Shown here one piece after another: positions 42,262 through 53,541 of a stretch of DNA of 64,000 nt. The position numbers were made by a program, and so were the translations under genes. Source of the stretch: Halorientalis salina (GTDB lineage Archaea > Halobacteriota > Halobacteria > Halobacteriales > Haloarculaceae); contig NZ_SOSC01000007.1 of assembly GCF_005049285.1 (NCBI RefSeq), forward strand, positions 62,001 through 126,000, in the 5' to 3' direction. The notes below the pieces were generated by a model, which was given only the letters and a program-made list of their open reading frames with translations, was not told the origin of the DNA and ran no database searches. Every line of letters begins with the position of its first letter. Position 1 is the stretch's first letter.

Positions 42262-43374
42262 GTGACCAAGAAACAGGAATACAGAGACGACTACCAGGAC
42301 AAGACGCTGTACATCCCCGGCCCGACCGAAGTGCGCGAGGACGTCATCGAGGCGATGTGTGAGCCGATGTTCGGCCACCGCATGGACCGGATGACGGACC
42401 TCTACACGACCATCGTCGAGGACACGAAGGAGTTCCTCGGCACCGACAACGACGTCATCATCCTCACGGGGTCGGGCACCGAGTTCTGGGAGGCGTCGAC
42501 GCTCAACCTCGTCGACGAGAACATCCTCGTTCCGACCTGTGGAAGTTTCAGCGAGCGCCACGCCAACGTGGCCGAGCGACTGGGCAAGGACGTCGATCGA
42601 CTCGAGTACGAGTGGGGCCAGGCCATCAAGCCGGGCGACATCCGCGAGGAACTCGAATCCAGCGACAAGCACTACGACGTGGTCGCGACCGTGATGAACG
42701 AGAGTTCGACCGGGATCCGCAACCCCATCGAGGAGATCGGGGACGTCGTCGCCGAGTACCCCGACACGTACTTCGTCGTCGACGCGGTGTCGTCCCTGGG
42801 CGGCGATCTCGTCGACATCGACGAGCACAACATCGACGTCATCTTCGCGTCCACCCAGAAGGCGTTCGCCATGCCCCCCGGACTCGCCGTCTGCGTCGTC
42901 AGCGACGACGCGTACGAGCGCGAACTGGAGAAGGATTCGGCCTCGTGGTACGGCGGCTTCCAGCGCACCCTGGACTACTACGACCGGAAGGGCCAGACCC
43001 ACTCGACGCCGGCCATTCCGATCATGCTGGCCTACCGCAAGCAGATGAAACACATGCTGGAGGAGGGCCACGAGGCTCGCGACCAGCGCCACCGCGAGAT
43101 GGCCGAGTACACCCGCGAGTGGGCTCGCGAGCACTTCGATATGTTCCCCGAGGAGGGCTACGAGTCCCAGACGGTGTCCTGTATCGAGAACACGCGGGGC
43201 ATCGACGTCGCCGAGACCATCGAGACCGTCTCCGAAGAGTACGACATGGCCTTCTCGAACGGCTACGGCTCCCAGCTCGGCGAGAAGACGTTCCGCATCG
43301 GCCACATGGGCGAACACGACGTCGAGAGCATCAAGGAACTCACCGACGCCATCGAAGACGTCGCCGACCTCTGA
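42262..43374 (+). CDS. Class V aminotransferase (alanine-glyoxylate/serine-pyruvate type)
   Basis: A 370-residue PLP aminotransferase: IPGPTEVREDVIEAMCEPMFGHRMDRM (family start), ILTGSGTEFWEAS, the FVVDAVSSLGGD aspartate-serine loop, the Schiff-base lysine in STQKAFAMPPG, and FRIGHMGEHD near the end. Enzymes of this group transaminate serine, alanine, glyoxylate, aspartate or phosphoserine; methanogen relatives serve as SerC. With serA and serB nearby and no obvious serC, a phosphoserine aminotransferase role is attractive (inference). GTG 42262 is chosen over ATG 42220 because AGGTGG lies just upstream and the protein then begins VTKKQEYRDD as in homologues. Confidence 0.88.
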   Translation: MTKKQEYRDDYQDKTLYIPGPTEVREDVIEAMCEPMFGHRMDRMTDLYTTIVEDTKEFLGTDNDVIILTGSGTEFWEASTLNLVDENILVPTCGSFSERHANVAERLGKDVDRLEYEWGQAIKPGDIREELESSDKHYDVVATVMNESSTGIRNPIEEIGDVVAEYPDTYFVVDAVSSLGGDLVDIDEHNIDVIFASTQKAFAMPPGLAVCVVSDDAYERELEKDSASWYGGFQRTLDYYDRKGQTHSTPAIPIMLAYRKQMKHMLEEGHEARDQRHREMAEYTREWAREHFDMFPEEGYESQTVSCIENTRGIDVAETIETVSEEYDMAFSNGYGSQLGEKTFRIGHMGEHDVESIKELTDAIEDVADL

Positions 43375-43390
43375 GACCGGTTTTTACTTC

Positions 43391-43759
43391 TCAATCGGCG
43401 GCCTCGGGACGGTCGGCCCCAGTGGGCCGGTCGGTTCCGTCCGTTCCGTACGGATGGCCCAGCGAGAGGGCCGTGACGTGTGCGAGGAGGAGTGCGCCGA
43501 ACAGCAGATACTCCGAACGGCCGTCGAGGCCGGAAAACAGCACGGGGACGTAGAGGAAGGGGAGCGGTATCGCCAGCCAGAACGCGGCGGCCGTGACGGC
43601 GCTTCGGAGCCGGGCGACCAGTCCACGGTGTGCCTGCGACCGGCTGGACGACCCCTCGCCGTCGTCGGCCGACCGCCACGGCAGCCGGGACCACGTGCGC
43701 TCCCCATCGCGGAGTAAACTCCCCCACATCGTACCAATACCCACGGGTGTATCTCCCAT
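43391..43759 (-). CDS. Small haloarchaeal membrane protein
   Basis: About 122 residues: a charged N-terminal half (LLRDGERTWSRLPWRSADDGEGSSSRSQAHRGLVARLRSAV), two membrane helices (about 54-76 and 84-101), and a hydrophilic tail GTDGTDRPTGADRPEAAD. Nothing identifies a function. Two starts are possible: ATG 43759 with a TATA-like GGTTACAT about 28 nt upstream, or ATG 43729 (MWGSLLRDG) with GTATAC about 33 nt upstream. It is divergent from ligA. Confidence 0.6.
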   Translation of the reverse strand: MGDTPVGIGTMWGSLLRDGERTWSRLPWRSADDGEGSSSRSQAHRGLVARLRSAVTAAAFWLAIPLPFLYVPVLFSGLDGRSEYLLFGALLLAHVTALSLGHPYGTDGTDRPTGADRPEAAD

Positions 43760-43776
43760 TAGTATACGGCAGCTAA

Positions 43777-45972
<2,196 letters not shown>

Positions 45973-46241
45973 GGACCCTTTCCTGCTCTCGCCGTGTGTG
46001 GTTTCCTCACAAGATATAAGGTTCGGGGAAAGTCCGAAACGACAACACATTTAGGGGCTTCCGAGAAACGACTCCGTGAACGAACGATAGACGGTTCCGC
46101 GCGGCTGGGACAGTTGGCACGTGGTGGGATGGTCGCCATCGGGGCGACCAGCGGTTGCAGGTGGCGAGCACGCAGACCGCCCCTGTGTGCCAACGGTAGC
46201 CAGTTCCGCGGACCGTTCACGTCGTTGCAGAGGAGACAGAC

Positions 46242-46868
46242 ATGAGCAGACGACAGCGACTGATCGGGTCGATCGTGGTGGTACTGACGCTGCTGCTGGG
46301 TGTGAGTGCGGTTACCGGCGTTGCCGTCGGGCAGACGACGAGCGTCGACAGCGTCCAGAGCGACATGCTGGCGGACCTGCCGGGCCAGCACAACGAGACC
46401 GACACCGAGGAGGCGACCCGACACATAGAGACCATCCGAACGACGATCGAAGAGCGCGTCGTCACGCGGAACGCCTCGGTCAACGTATCCGCCATCGTCC
46501 GCAACGAGCGGATGCGAACCGTCACCGAGTCGCTCACGCTGCGTATCGACGGGACCCCGGTCACCACGCGAACCGTGATTGTGCCCCCGAACGCGACCCG
46601 GAACGTCGTCTTTCCGACCGTCTTCACCGAAATCGGCGTCCACAACGTCAGCGTCGGCAATAGTTCGACGGTGGTCGGCGTTACGAAATCGCCCTCGGCG
46701 CTTCCCGAGCGCAACCAGTCCGCTGCCGGGAGCCCCTCCCAGACGGCGACTCCCGGTCCGAGTACGGCCGGCGGCCCCGGACTCTTTACGGTGCTTGTCG
46801 GGGCCGGCGCGGCGTTCGTCGTTGTAGTGAGCGCCGTCGCCGTCCTCGCCGTCCGCCGACTGCGGTGA
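46242..46868 (+). CDS. Secreted/membrane-anchored beta-domain protein
   Basis: A 208-residue exported protein: signal peptide (about 1-30, RRQRLIGSIVVVLTLLLGVSAVTGVAVG), an acidic linker, a beta-sandwich-like domain (VVTRNASVNVSAIVRNERMRTVTESLTLRIDGTPVTTRTVIVPPNATRNVVFPTVFTEIGVHNVSVG) resembling CARDB-type adhesion repeats, a Ser/Thr/Pro-rich stalk with sequons, and a C-terminal helix GPGLFTVLVGAGAAFVVVVSAVAVLAVRRLR. The end resembles a surface-anchoring helix, though a strict PGF motif is absent. It is preceded by a 269-nt leader region containing a GGTCGCC/GGCGACC inverted repeat. Function unknown. Confidence 0.7.
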   Translation: MSRRQRLIGSIVVVLTLLLGVSAVTGVAVGQTTSVDSVQSDMLADLPGQHNETDTEEATRHIETIRTTIEERVVTRNASVNVSAIVRNERMRTVTESLTLRIDGTPVTTRTVIVPPNATRNVVFPTVFTEIGVHNVSVGNSSTVVGVTKSPSALPERNQSAAGSPSQTATPGPSTAGGPGLFTVLVGAGAAFVVVVSAVAVLAVRRLR

Positions 46869-46916
46869 TCGCCGCCCGCTCGTCGGCGGGCACCGTTCTA
46901 CGCGCTCGATCGCCGA

Positions 46917-47768
46917 TCAGAGATCGGCGTCTCGGAACCGGAGATATCCGAGCCAGGACGGCACGACGATCCAGATCCCCAGCACGACCAGTGCGAACCA
47001 CCAACTGAGATAGAACGGAACGGGACCCCCCAGTTTCGCCTCCAGCGTCGTCGCGCCCTGGAACAGGAGTATCGTTCCCTCGTAGGCACCGTTCGGGCTG
47101 AGCCGCTGGACGAACACGAACCAGGTCGGGAACTGCCCGGCGTCGGGGACCGGCGACCCCTCCAGCAGGAGGTGAGCGGCGTTCGGCAGGACGCTCCAGA
47201 CGAAATTGAAGAGGGCGAAGGTACCGACCGCGCCGGCGGCGGCCCGACTCGCCGAGGCGGTGACCGCCGAGAAGCCGACCGCGATGGAGACGTAGGCCGT
47301 CGAGAAGGCGACGGTGAAGACCACGAAGGCGAGGAACAGTAGCGGCGCGACGCCCTGATACATGACGAGGCCGATCACGAGCGCGGCACCGAACCCGCCG
47401 GCGATGGCCGACGCGACGACCAGCGTCCGGCCGACGACCTTCCCGAGCATCACGTCGCGTCGCTCGTGGGGCAGGGAGAGCAGGAGTTTGATGCTGCCCG
47501 ACTCCCGTTCGCCCGCGATGGCCTTGTAGCCGACCAGCAGGGCGGTGATCGGGACCAGCCAGCCGGCGGGCGCGCGCAGGAAGAGGATCAGGTTGACCAT
47601 GGTCTGGCGACCCGCCGACTGGCTGACAGTGCCCGAGGACGACCCCAGCACGGCGAACATGATGGACGAGGCCACCGCGAGGACGACGAACAGCCCGCCG
47701 ACGGCCCAGAGCGTCCGCGAGCGAACGGCGTCGGTGAAGTCCTTGCGGGCGACGGCCACCCAGGTCAT
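46917..47768 (-). CDS. ABC-2 type transporter permease
   Basis: A 283-residue membrane protein with six helices and the ABC-2/NosY pattern: N-terminal amphipathic VAVARKDFTDAVRSRTLWAVGG, then TALLVGYKAIAGERESGSIKLLLSLPHERRDVMLGKVVGR (the conserved ERE-x-G-t-l-llLs-P element). It is the membrane partner of the ATPase encoded just upstream (4-base ATGA overlap at 47765-47768), together an exporter of unknown substrate. Similar pairs in archaea export lipids, antibiotics, copper-site factors or peptides; nothing here narrows it. Confidence 0.85.
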   Translation of the reverse strand: MTWVAVARKDFTDAVRSRTLWAVGGLFVVLAVASSIMFAVLGSSSGTVSQSAGRQTMVNLILFLRAPAGWLVPITALLVGYKAIAGERESGSIKLLLSLPHERRDVMLGKVVGRTLVVASAIAGGFGAALVIGLVMYQGVAPLLFLAFVVFTVAFSTAYVSIAVGFSAVTASASRAAAGAVGTFALFNFVWSVLPNAAHLLLEGSPVPDAGQFPTWFVFVQRLSPNGAYEGTILLFQGATTLEAKLGGPVPFYLSWWFALVVLGIWIVVPSWLGYLRFRDADL

Positions 47769-48757
47769 ATCCGTCCCTCCTCGCGGTCGGGGGCGCTACT
47801 GTGGCCCGCGCCGTCACCGCTCGCGGCCGTCCCGTCGTCCGTCGGCGTTGCACCGTCCTCGGCGGTGAACTCGACGAACAGGTCCTCCAGCGTCGCCTCC
47901 TCGGTGACGAAGTCCCGAACAGTCGCGCCCTCGTCGGCCAGCGCGTTGAGCGCGGGGAGTTTGGCCTCGCCCGAACAGGTCACCGAGACGGTGCCGTCCT
48001 CGGCCGTCACCGACGAGACGCCGGCGACCTCGCGAGCGGCCGCGAGCGCTCCCTCGGAGAGGGCCTCGACCGTGACCGTGAGCTGGGCCTCGGAATCGGC
48101 CTTGTCCCGGAGCGCGTCGACCCGGTCGACCGTCCTGATCTCGCCGGCCTCCAGGATAGCCACCCGGTCACAGACCGCCTCGACCTGGCCGAGGATGTGC
48201 GAGGAGAAAAACACCGTCGCGCCGCGGTCGCGCTCCTCGCGGATGATTTCGCGGATCTCGCGCGCTCCGTTGGGGTCCAACCCCGAGGTCGGCTCGTCTA
48301 AGATCAGCAGGTCCGGGTCGCCGACCAGCGCCATGGCCAGCGCGAGCCGCTGGGCCATTCCCTTCGAGTACCCTCCGGCCGGTCGGTCGGCGGCGTCGGT
48401 CAGCCCGACCCGGTCGAGCAGGCCCACCACGTCCGCCTCGACGCCCTTGGACTCGGCGACGAACGCGACGTGCTGGCGCGCCGTCAGCCGGTCGTACACG
48501 TCGAACCCCTCCGGCAGGACGCCCGTACGCTGTCGGACTCGTTTGGACTCGGTCTGTGCGTCGTGGCCCAGGACGCGGGCGCTGCCGGCGGTCGGCCGGA
48601 CGAAATCGAGCAGTACGTCGATGGTCGTCGATTTCCCCGCCCCGTTCGGTCCCAGGAACCCGAATATCTCCCCCTCCTCGACCGTGAGGTCGACCCCACG
48701 GAGGGCCCTGACGGTGCCGAACCGCTTTTCGACACCGTCCAACTCGATCGCAACCAT
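47765..48757 (-). CDS. ABC transporter ATP-binding protein
   Basis: A 330-residue ATPase. Walker A GPNGAGKST, Q-loop, the YSKGMAQRLALAMALVGDPDLLILDEPTSGLDP block (signature, Walker B, D-loop), H-loop SSHILGQVEAVCDRVAIL, and a C-terminal domain of about 100 residues (SEAQLTVTVEALSEGALAAAREVAGV) typical of ABC-2 exporters (drug-export subfamily). ATG 48757 gives MVAIELDGVEKRFG and has a TATA-like CTATACGG 23-30 nt upstream; ATG 48766, three codons earlier, is the alternative. Its last bases overlap the permease start, so the two are one operon. Confidence 0.92.
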   Translation of the reverse strand: MVAIELDGVEKRFGTVRALRGVDLTVEEGEIFGFLGPNGAGKSTTIDVLLDFVRPTAGSARVLGHDAQTESKRVRQRTGVLPEGFDVYDRLTARQHVAFVAESKGVEADVVGLLDRVGLTDAADRPAGGYSKGMAQRLALAMALVGDPDLLILDEPTSGLDPNGAREIREIIREERDRGATVFFSSHILGQVEAVCDRVAILEAGEIRTVDRVDALRDKADSEAQLTVTVEALSEGALAAAREVAGVSSVTAEDGTVSVTCSGEAKLPALNALADEGATVRDFVTEEATLEDLFVEFTAEDGATPTDDGTAASGDGAGHSSAPDREEGRI

Positions 48758-48878
48758 TGACCCCATATTGTCAGCTACCCGTATAGATGTTCTTCGGCTA
48801 CCGAAAGGTTCGCCGGTCGTCCGCTCGGACGCGGCCGGAGTCCGAAGCTACTTCCGTCCCGGTCGGCTCCCGTCGGGT

Positions 48879-49412
48879 ATGTCCGAACCCGTTCGCGTGA
48901 CCGTCTCGACCGACGACGAGACGGAGTCGGTTCGCGTGTACGACGACGCGGGGCGGGTCGACGCCGGTTCGGCCAGTTTCTCGTTCAGTTTCGACGGGGC
49001 CGAGTCGTCGACCGCAACCGAATCAGCCGCGGCCGGCGGCCAGCAGAGCGGCGACGATCCGACCCACGTCGCGCCGCTGTCCGAGGTCCCGATCAACGGG
49101 ACGATGCGGTGTGAGGGACTCGCCGACGACCGCGGGACGGAGTTCATCCTCCGGCGCGAGGGCGACGCCGTCGTCGCCTGGCGCAACTCCTGTCCGCACA
49201 AGCCGGAGGTCCGACTCGATCCCGGCCACGGTGCGCTGGTGACGGACAAACACCTGGTCTGTCACGAACACGGCGCGCGGTTCGTCCGCGGCGACGGCCA
49301 GTGTTCGTCGGGACCGTGCCAGGGGGCCGCCCTCGCCCCGATCGAAGTGAGTGTCGAGGACGGCGACGTGTACCTGACGGACGACCGGTTCGACGCCTGC
49401 TGCGTCTTCTAG
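48879..49412 (+). CDS. Rieske-type [2Fe-2S] domain protein
   Basis: A 177-residue soluble protein. The N-terminal 60 residues are acidic (SEPVRVTVSTDDETESVRVYDDAGR, low-complexity linker). Residues about 65-165 form a Rieske-like fold with two ligand pairs: NSCPHKPEV (Cys-x-His) and VCHEHGARF (Cys-x-x-His), separated by 18 residues as in Rieske ferredoxins; further Cys in GQCSSGPCQGA. No membrane anchor, so a soluble electron carrier or an enzyme subunit is likely. It starts 122 nt from the divergent ABC exporter and ends in the CTAG shared with the small gene at 49409. Confidence 0.78.
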   Translation: MSEPVRVTVSTDDETESVRVYDDAGRVDAGSASFSFSFDGAESSTATESAAAGGQQSGDDPTHVAPLSEVPINGTMRCEGLADDRGTEFILRREGDAVVAWRNSCPHKPEVRLDPGHGALVTDKHLVCHEHGARFVRGDGQCSSGPCQGAALAPIEVSVEDGDVYLTDDRFDACCVF

Positions 49413-49675
49413 ATCTCGTCGTCGGGATCGTGGTTCTCGGCCATACGCGTCGCTTCCTTGGCGTAGCGTTCGCGCCGGTCGGCGTCCTCGACCGGTTCGA
49501 GATCGTCGGGATCGGCTTCTGTCGCGGCGGTGACGCCCTTCTTCGAGAGCATCTGCGAGGAGCGGTGGCTCTGGCGGAACCGCTCGCCGTCGGGCGTGGC
49601 GTAGACGATGGTGACCAGTCCCTTGTCGTTGTAATTGCGCTCGACGAGCCACAGTCGCTCGGTGTCGTCGGTCAT
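49409..49675 (-). CDS. Small conserved haloarchaeal protein
   Basis: About 88 residues: a compact strand-helix start ERLWLVERNYNDKGLVTIVYATPDGERFRQSHRSSQMLSKKGVTAATEAD followed by an acidic and Arg-rich helix ending AKEATRMAENHDPDDEI. The pattern (Trp-Leu-Val-Glu-Arg-x-Tyr) recurs in short haloarchaeal proteins I cannot name. ATG 49675 is chosen; an ATG at 49714 would add 13 residues including a Cys. Its stop codon is part of the CTAG at 49409-49412 shared with the Rieske gene. Confidence 0.6.
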   Translation of the reverse strand: MTDDTERLWLVERNYNDKGLVTIVYATPDGERFRQSHRSSQMLSKKGVTAATEADPDDLEPVEDADRRERYAKEATRMAENHDPDDEI

Positions 49676-49798
49676 ACACTGGCGTTCCGTGCCGTCGGGC
49701 TTGTATCCACGCATCCGCGTCCGACGCGCGGCGGACGAATATCGACGGCGAGAATCGCGGCGCGAATTTCATATGGGCCGGCGCACAACGGCCGACAT

Positions 49799-50425
49799 AT
49801 GGAGCGGTGGAGCCAGCAGGCGGGTCAGCGACTGCGGGACGGCGAGGAGATCGAGGAGATCGTCCCCTTTGGCGGCAACGGCGTCGCCGTCACCAACCAG
49901 CGGCTGCTGGCGTTCACGCCCGACGGGGAGGGCGCGAACTACCGGGCCATCGAGCGCCCCAACGTCGAGCGCGTCACGTTCGAGAGCAAAGGTGACAGCG
50001 ACTGGCTGGGGTACATGGGGAAGGGGACCCTCGCCGGTATCGCCGGCGTGGGCATCGGGTACACGATGGACTTCGGCGGACTGATCTCTGTCAGTCAGAT
50101 CAGCGCCGACGCCGCGGCGGGACGGACCGGAACTGCCAGCATCGTGCAGATGCTCAGTTCGATCTCTCGGCTGATGGGGATGGTCGACGACGTCCTGCTC
50201 GTCGGCGGCCTGCTGGCCTTTGCCATGTGTCTCGGCGCGTTCGGCATGTACCTCGAAAGCCGCAGACACGGGATCTGGATCACCGTCGCCGGCGAGGGCG
50301 ACTGCTACGTCCCCGCACCGAAAGACTCCAGAACGGCCGTCAGTCGATTGCAGCGACACCTCGAAACGGCCCCGGAGTCCGAGTCCCGACCCCGGGACGA
50401 CCCGCTCAGACCACACCCCGAGTAG
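49799..50425 (+). CDS. Haloarchaeal membrane protein with PH-like N-terminal domain
   Basis: A 208-residue protein. The first 70 residues (RLRDGEEIEEIVPFGGNGVAVTNQRLLAFTPDGEGANYRAIERPNVERVTFE) resemble the strands of a bacterial/archaeal PH domain (the VAVTNQRLL-F pattern). Two membrane segments follow (about 72-90 and 128-152), with a small outside or loop region between them (ISVSQISADAAAGRTGTASIVQMLSSISRLMG). Then there is a short strand region (GIWITVAGEGDCYVPAP) and a charged end. Lipid- or membrane-linked function is likely but unassigned. Confidence 0.65.
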   Translation: MERWSQQAGQRLRDGEEIEEIVPFGGNGVAVTNQRLLAFTPDGEGANYRAIERPNVERVTFESKGDSDWLGYMGKGTLAGIAGVGIGYTMDFGGLISVSQISADAAAGRTGTASIVQMLSSISRLMGMVDDVLLVGGLLAFAMCLGAFGMYLESRRHGIWITVAGEGDCYVPAPKDSRTAVSRLQRHLETAPESESRPRDDPLRPHPE

Positions 50426-50448
50426 CAACGCAAATACGGCGAGGGCCC

Positions 50449-50452
50449 CTAG
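50449..50452. promoter_or_regulatory. CTAG-centred palindrome before uvrC
   Basis: CCCTAGGG (50447-50454) lies about 13-16 bases before the uvrC ATG, between a TATA-like AAATAC (50432) and the start codon; CTAG is rare in this window. Confidence 0.35.
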
Positions 50453-50464
50453 GGCCGCGCCGAG

Positions 50465-52228
50465 ATGGACGCCGCTGCTGTCCGCGACCGAGCCGGCGAT
50501 CTCCCCGGGGAGCCAGGCGTCTACCAGTTCCTGACCGACGATGACATTGTCCTGTACGTCGGGAAAGCCGTCGATCTGCGGGACCGCGTGCGTTCCTACG
50601 CCGACCCGCGGGGCCAGCGCATCCGCCGGATGGTCGAGCGCGCGACCGACCTGGACGTGGCGGTCACCGACACCGAAACACAGGCGCTGTTGCTCGAAGC
50701 CAACCTCATCAAGCGCCACCAGCCCCGCTACAACGTCCGGCTGAAAGACGACAAGTCCTATCCCCTCGTGCAGTTGACCGCTCACGCGTTCCCCCGCATC
50801 GAGATCACGCGCGACCCGGACGACGACGCCACCGTCTTCGGCCCCTACACGGACAAGGGTCGCGTCGAGACGGTCGTCAAGGCCCTCCGGGAGACCTACG
50901 GCCTGCGGGGCTGTTCGGACCACAAGTTCTCGAACCGGGACCGGCCCTGTCTGGACTACGACATCGGGCTCTGTACCGCGCCCTGCACGGGCGAAATCGG
51001 GAATGCTGCCTACGAGGGCGACGTCGAGAGCGTCCGGCGCTTCTTCGAGGGCGAGACTGGCATCCTCGCCGACCCGATCGGTCGCGAGATGGAGCGAGCC
51101 GCCCAGGACCAGGAGTACGAGCGAGCGGCCAACCTCCGCGATCGATTGGAAGCCGTCGAGGCGTTCCACGGCGAGGGCGGCGAGGCTGTCTCGACGGGCG
51201 AGACGGGCGGCGAACGCTCGGTGGACGTGCTCGGTGCGACCGTCGAGGGCGACGAGGCGACCGTCGCCAGGCTTCACGCCGAGGACGGCCAGCTGGTCGA
51301 CCGCGAGCGCCACAGCCTGGCCGCACCGACCGGCGAGGGGACAGACGCGATGGGCCACGTCGGCGCGGTGTTCGCCGCTTTCATTCCCCAGTACTACGCC
51401 GAGCGGGACCTCCCGGACGCCATCCTGCTCTCGGAACGGCCCGACGACCGGGAACTGGACGCCTGGCTGGCCGCCGAGGGCGTCGACGTCAGAGTCCCGG
51501 GGGCCGGCCGAGAGGCCAAACTGGTCGACCTCGCGCTGAAGAACGCCCGCCGCGGCGTCGGTGCGCGACAGGACGAGGGCGGTGCCCTGGCCGAGGCGCT
51601 CGGTCTCGACGGGACCGTCGAACGCATCGAGGGGTTCGACGTGAGCCACGCCCAGGGGAAAGCCGTCGTCGGGAGCAACGTCACGTTCGTCGACGGCAGT
51701 CCCGAGAAGAGCGACTATCGGCGCAAGAAACTCGACGAGACGAACGACGACTACGCGAACATGCGGGCGCTGGTGCGCTGGCGCGCCAGGCGGGCACGCG
51801 AGGGGAGAGACGAGCGCCCGGACCCGGACCTCCTGTTGATCGACGGCGGCGAGGGCCAGCTCGGGGCCGCCCGGGACGCGCTGGCGGAAACCGGGTGGGA
51901 CGTGCCGGTCGTGGCGCTCGCAAAGGAGGAAGAACTCGTCGTGACCCCGCGGGGCACGTACGACTGGCCGGACGACGCCCCGCACCTGCACCTCTGCCAG
52001 CGCGTGCGCGACGAGGCCCATCGCTTCGCCGTCCAGTACCACCAGTCGCTCCGGGACGAGGTGTCGACGGCGCTCGACGAGGTGCCGGGGATCGGTCCCG
52101 AGACCAGGCGGCGACTCCTCCGGCGGTTCGGCAGCGTCGAGAACGTCCGGGACGCCTCGCCCGACGAGCTGGCGGCGGTCGACGGCGTCGGCGAGAAGAC
52201 GGCCGAAACGCTCGACGCACAGCTGTGA
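50465..52228 (+). CDS. uvrC: Excinuclease ABC subunit C (UvrC)
   Basis: Dual-incision nuclease of nucleotide excision repair, working with UvrA and UvrB. It has 587 residues: GIY-YIG nuclease at the N-terminus ([28 protein letters not shown]; 3' incision), the Cys-containing central region ([24 protein letters not shown]), a UVR/UvrB-binding helix pair ([20 protein letters not shown]), the RNase H-like endonuclease ([39 protein letters not shown]; 5' incision), and a C-terminal HhH tandem ([44 protein letters not shown]). UvrABC in haloarchaea is a lateral acquisition from bacteria. The TATA-like AAATAC about 30 nt before the ATG predicts a leaderless mRNA. Confidence 0.95.
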   Translation: MDAAAVRDRAGDLPGEPGVYQFLTDDDIVLYVGKAVDLRDRVRSYADPRGQRIRRMVERATDLDVAVTDTETQALLLEANLIKRHQPRYNVRLKDDKSYPLVQLTAHAFPRIEITRDPDDDATVFGPYTDKGRVETVVKALRETYGLRGCSDHKFSNRDRPCLDYDIGLCTAPCTGEIGNAAYEGDVESVRRFFEGETGILADPIGREMERAAQDQEYERAANLRDRLEAVEAFHGEGGEAVSTGETGGERSVDVLGATVEGDEATVARLHAEDGQLVDRERHSLAAPTGEGTDAMGHVGAVFAAFIPQYYAERDLPDAILLSERPDDRELDAWLAAEGVDVRVPGAGREAKLVDLALKNARRGVGARQDEGGALAEALGLDGTVERIEGFDVSHAQGKAVVGSNVTFVDGSPEKSDYRRKKLDETNDDYANMRALVRWRARRAREGRDERPDPDLLLIDGGEGQLGAARDALAETGWDVPVVALAKEEELVVTPRGTYDWPDDAPHLHLCQRVRDEAHRFAVQYHQSLRDEVSTALDEVPGIGPETRRRLLRRFGSVENVRDASPDELAAVDGVGEKTAETLDAQL

Positions 52229-52294
52229 CCCGACCGCCGTAACGTATTCCTTTTCTCATGGGACGGTGGAGTTAACACGGAGACGGGTGTACTG

Positions 52295-53491
52295 ATGGGT
52301 ATGAGTAGTAGGGGGCAGGACAGTCTCGCCTACCAGCTGGGGCAACTGAGCGCCGGCGGCGATGGGGGCGGGCTGACGCCGAAGCGGCTCGCCGTCTACA
52401 TCGCCGGGCTCGCCGTCCTGCTGTTGTTCGGCGACGTCGTCGGGACGCCAGGATTCGTGGGGCTGCTGGCACTGGCCATGGCCGTCGTCGTGGTCAACAG
52501 CATGGTCGTCATCGTCCAGGCCTACGAACAGCAGGCGCTGACCGTCCTCGGCTCGTTCCGGAAGGTCCTCCAGCCGGGCATCAATTTCGTGCCGCCGCTG
52601 GTCTCGGAGACCCACAGCTACGACATGCGGACCCAGACGATGGACGTGCCCAAACAGGAGGCCATCACGCGGGACAACTCCCCCGTGACTGCGGACGCCG
52701 TCGTCTACATCAAGGTGATGGACGCCAAGAAGGCCTTCCTGGAGGTCGAGGACTACGAGCGCGCCGTCTCGAACCTCGCCCAGACCACGCTGCGTGCAGT
52801 GCTGGGCGACATGGAACTCGACGACACGCTGTCCCGACGGGACGAAATCAACCGGCGCATCCGCGAGGAACTGGACGCGCCCACGAACGAGTGGGGCATC
52901 CGCGTCGAATCGGTCGAAGTCCGCGAGGTCAAGCCGTCCCAGGACGTCCAGGACGCGATGGAACAGCAGACCGCCGCCGAGCGCCGCCGCCGCGCGATGA
53001 TCCTGGAAGCCCAGGGCGAACGCCGGAGCGCCATCGAGAAAGCACAGGGCGACAAGCAGTCCGACATCATCCGCGCCCAGGGGGAAAAGCAGAGCCAGAT
53101 CCTCGAAGCGCAGGGTGACGCCATCTCGACGGTCCTCCGGGCGAAATCCGCCGAGTCGATGGGCGAACGCGCCGTCATCGAGAAGGGGATGGAGACCCTT
53201 TCCGAGATCGGTCAGGGCGAGTCGACGACGTTCGTCCTCCCTCAGGAACTGTCCTCGCTGGTGGGTCGGTACGGCAAACACCTCACCGGCAGCGACGTGC
53301 AGTCAGACGGCGAGAGCCTCGACAGCCTGGACTTCGATTCCGAGACCCGCGAGATGCTCGGCCTCGACGACATCGAGGAGATCATCGGGGAGATCGGCGA
53401 GGACCTCGATATCGGTGGCTCGGGTACCAACGGGAGCGAGGTCGCGGACCCGGACGATATCATCGACGAGATGGATCAAAAGGAACCCTGA
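52295..53491 (+). CDS. SPFH/Band 7 (stomatin-like) membrane protein
   Basis: A 398-residue protein: a basic N-terminus, two adjacent membrane segments (about 32-50 and 52-72), then the SPFH core (VVIVQAYEQQALTVLGSFRKVLQPGINFVPPLVSETHSYDMRTQTMDVPKQEAITRDNSPVTADAVVYIKV), and a long alanine-glutamine-glutamate-rich helix with AQG repeats (LEAQGERRSAIEKAQGDKQSDIIRAQGEKQSQILEAQGDAIS) that drives oligomerisation. The last 100 residues are acidic and helical. SPFH proteins form large membrane rings and regulate proteases or microdomains; the usual partner NfeD is not next to it here. Start ATG 52295, or 52301 two codons on. Confidence 0.88.
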   Translation: MGMSSRGQDSLAYQLGQLSAGGDGGGLTPKRLAVYIAGLAVLLLFGDVVGTPGFVGLLALAMAVVVVNSMVVIVQAYEQQALTVLGSFRKVLQPGINFVPPLVSETHSYDMRTQTMDVPKQEAITRDNSPVTADAVVYIKVMDAKKAFLEVEDYERAVSNLAQTTLRAVLGDMELDDTLSRRDEINRRIREELDAPTNEWGIRVESVEVREVKPSQDVQDAMEQQTAAERRRRAMILEAQGERRSAIEKAQGDKQSDIIRAQGEKQSQILEAQGDAISTVLRAKSAESMGERAVIEKGMETLSEIGQGESTTFVLPQELSSLVGRYGKHLTGSDVQSDGESLDSLDFDSETREMLGLDDIEEIIGEIGEDLDIGGSGTNGSEVADPDDIIDEMDQKEP

Positions 53492-53541
53492 CGACCACTG
53501 CAGTGGCTCCCGCACGTGTTCTCGGGTGACTTCTCACTACT

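Noticed and set aside
46030-46045. GGGGAAAGTCCG resembling the P4 core of RNase P RNA
   Set aside because: Only this short match is seen; the second conserved half and the further RNase P motifs are absent, and the free interval (269 nt) is too short for a haloarchaeal RNase P RNA.
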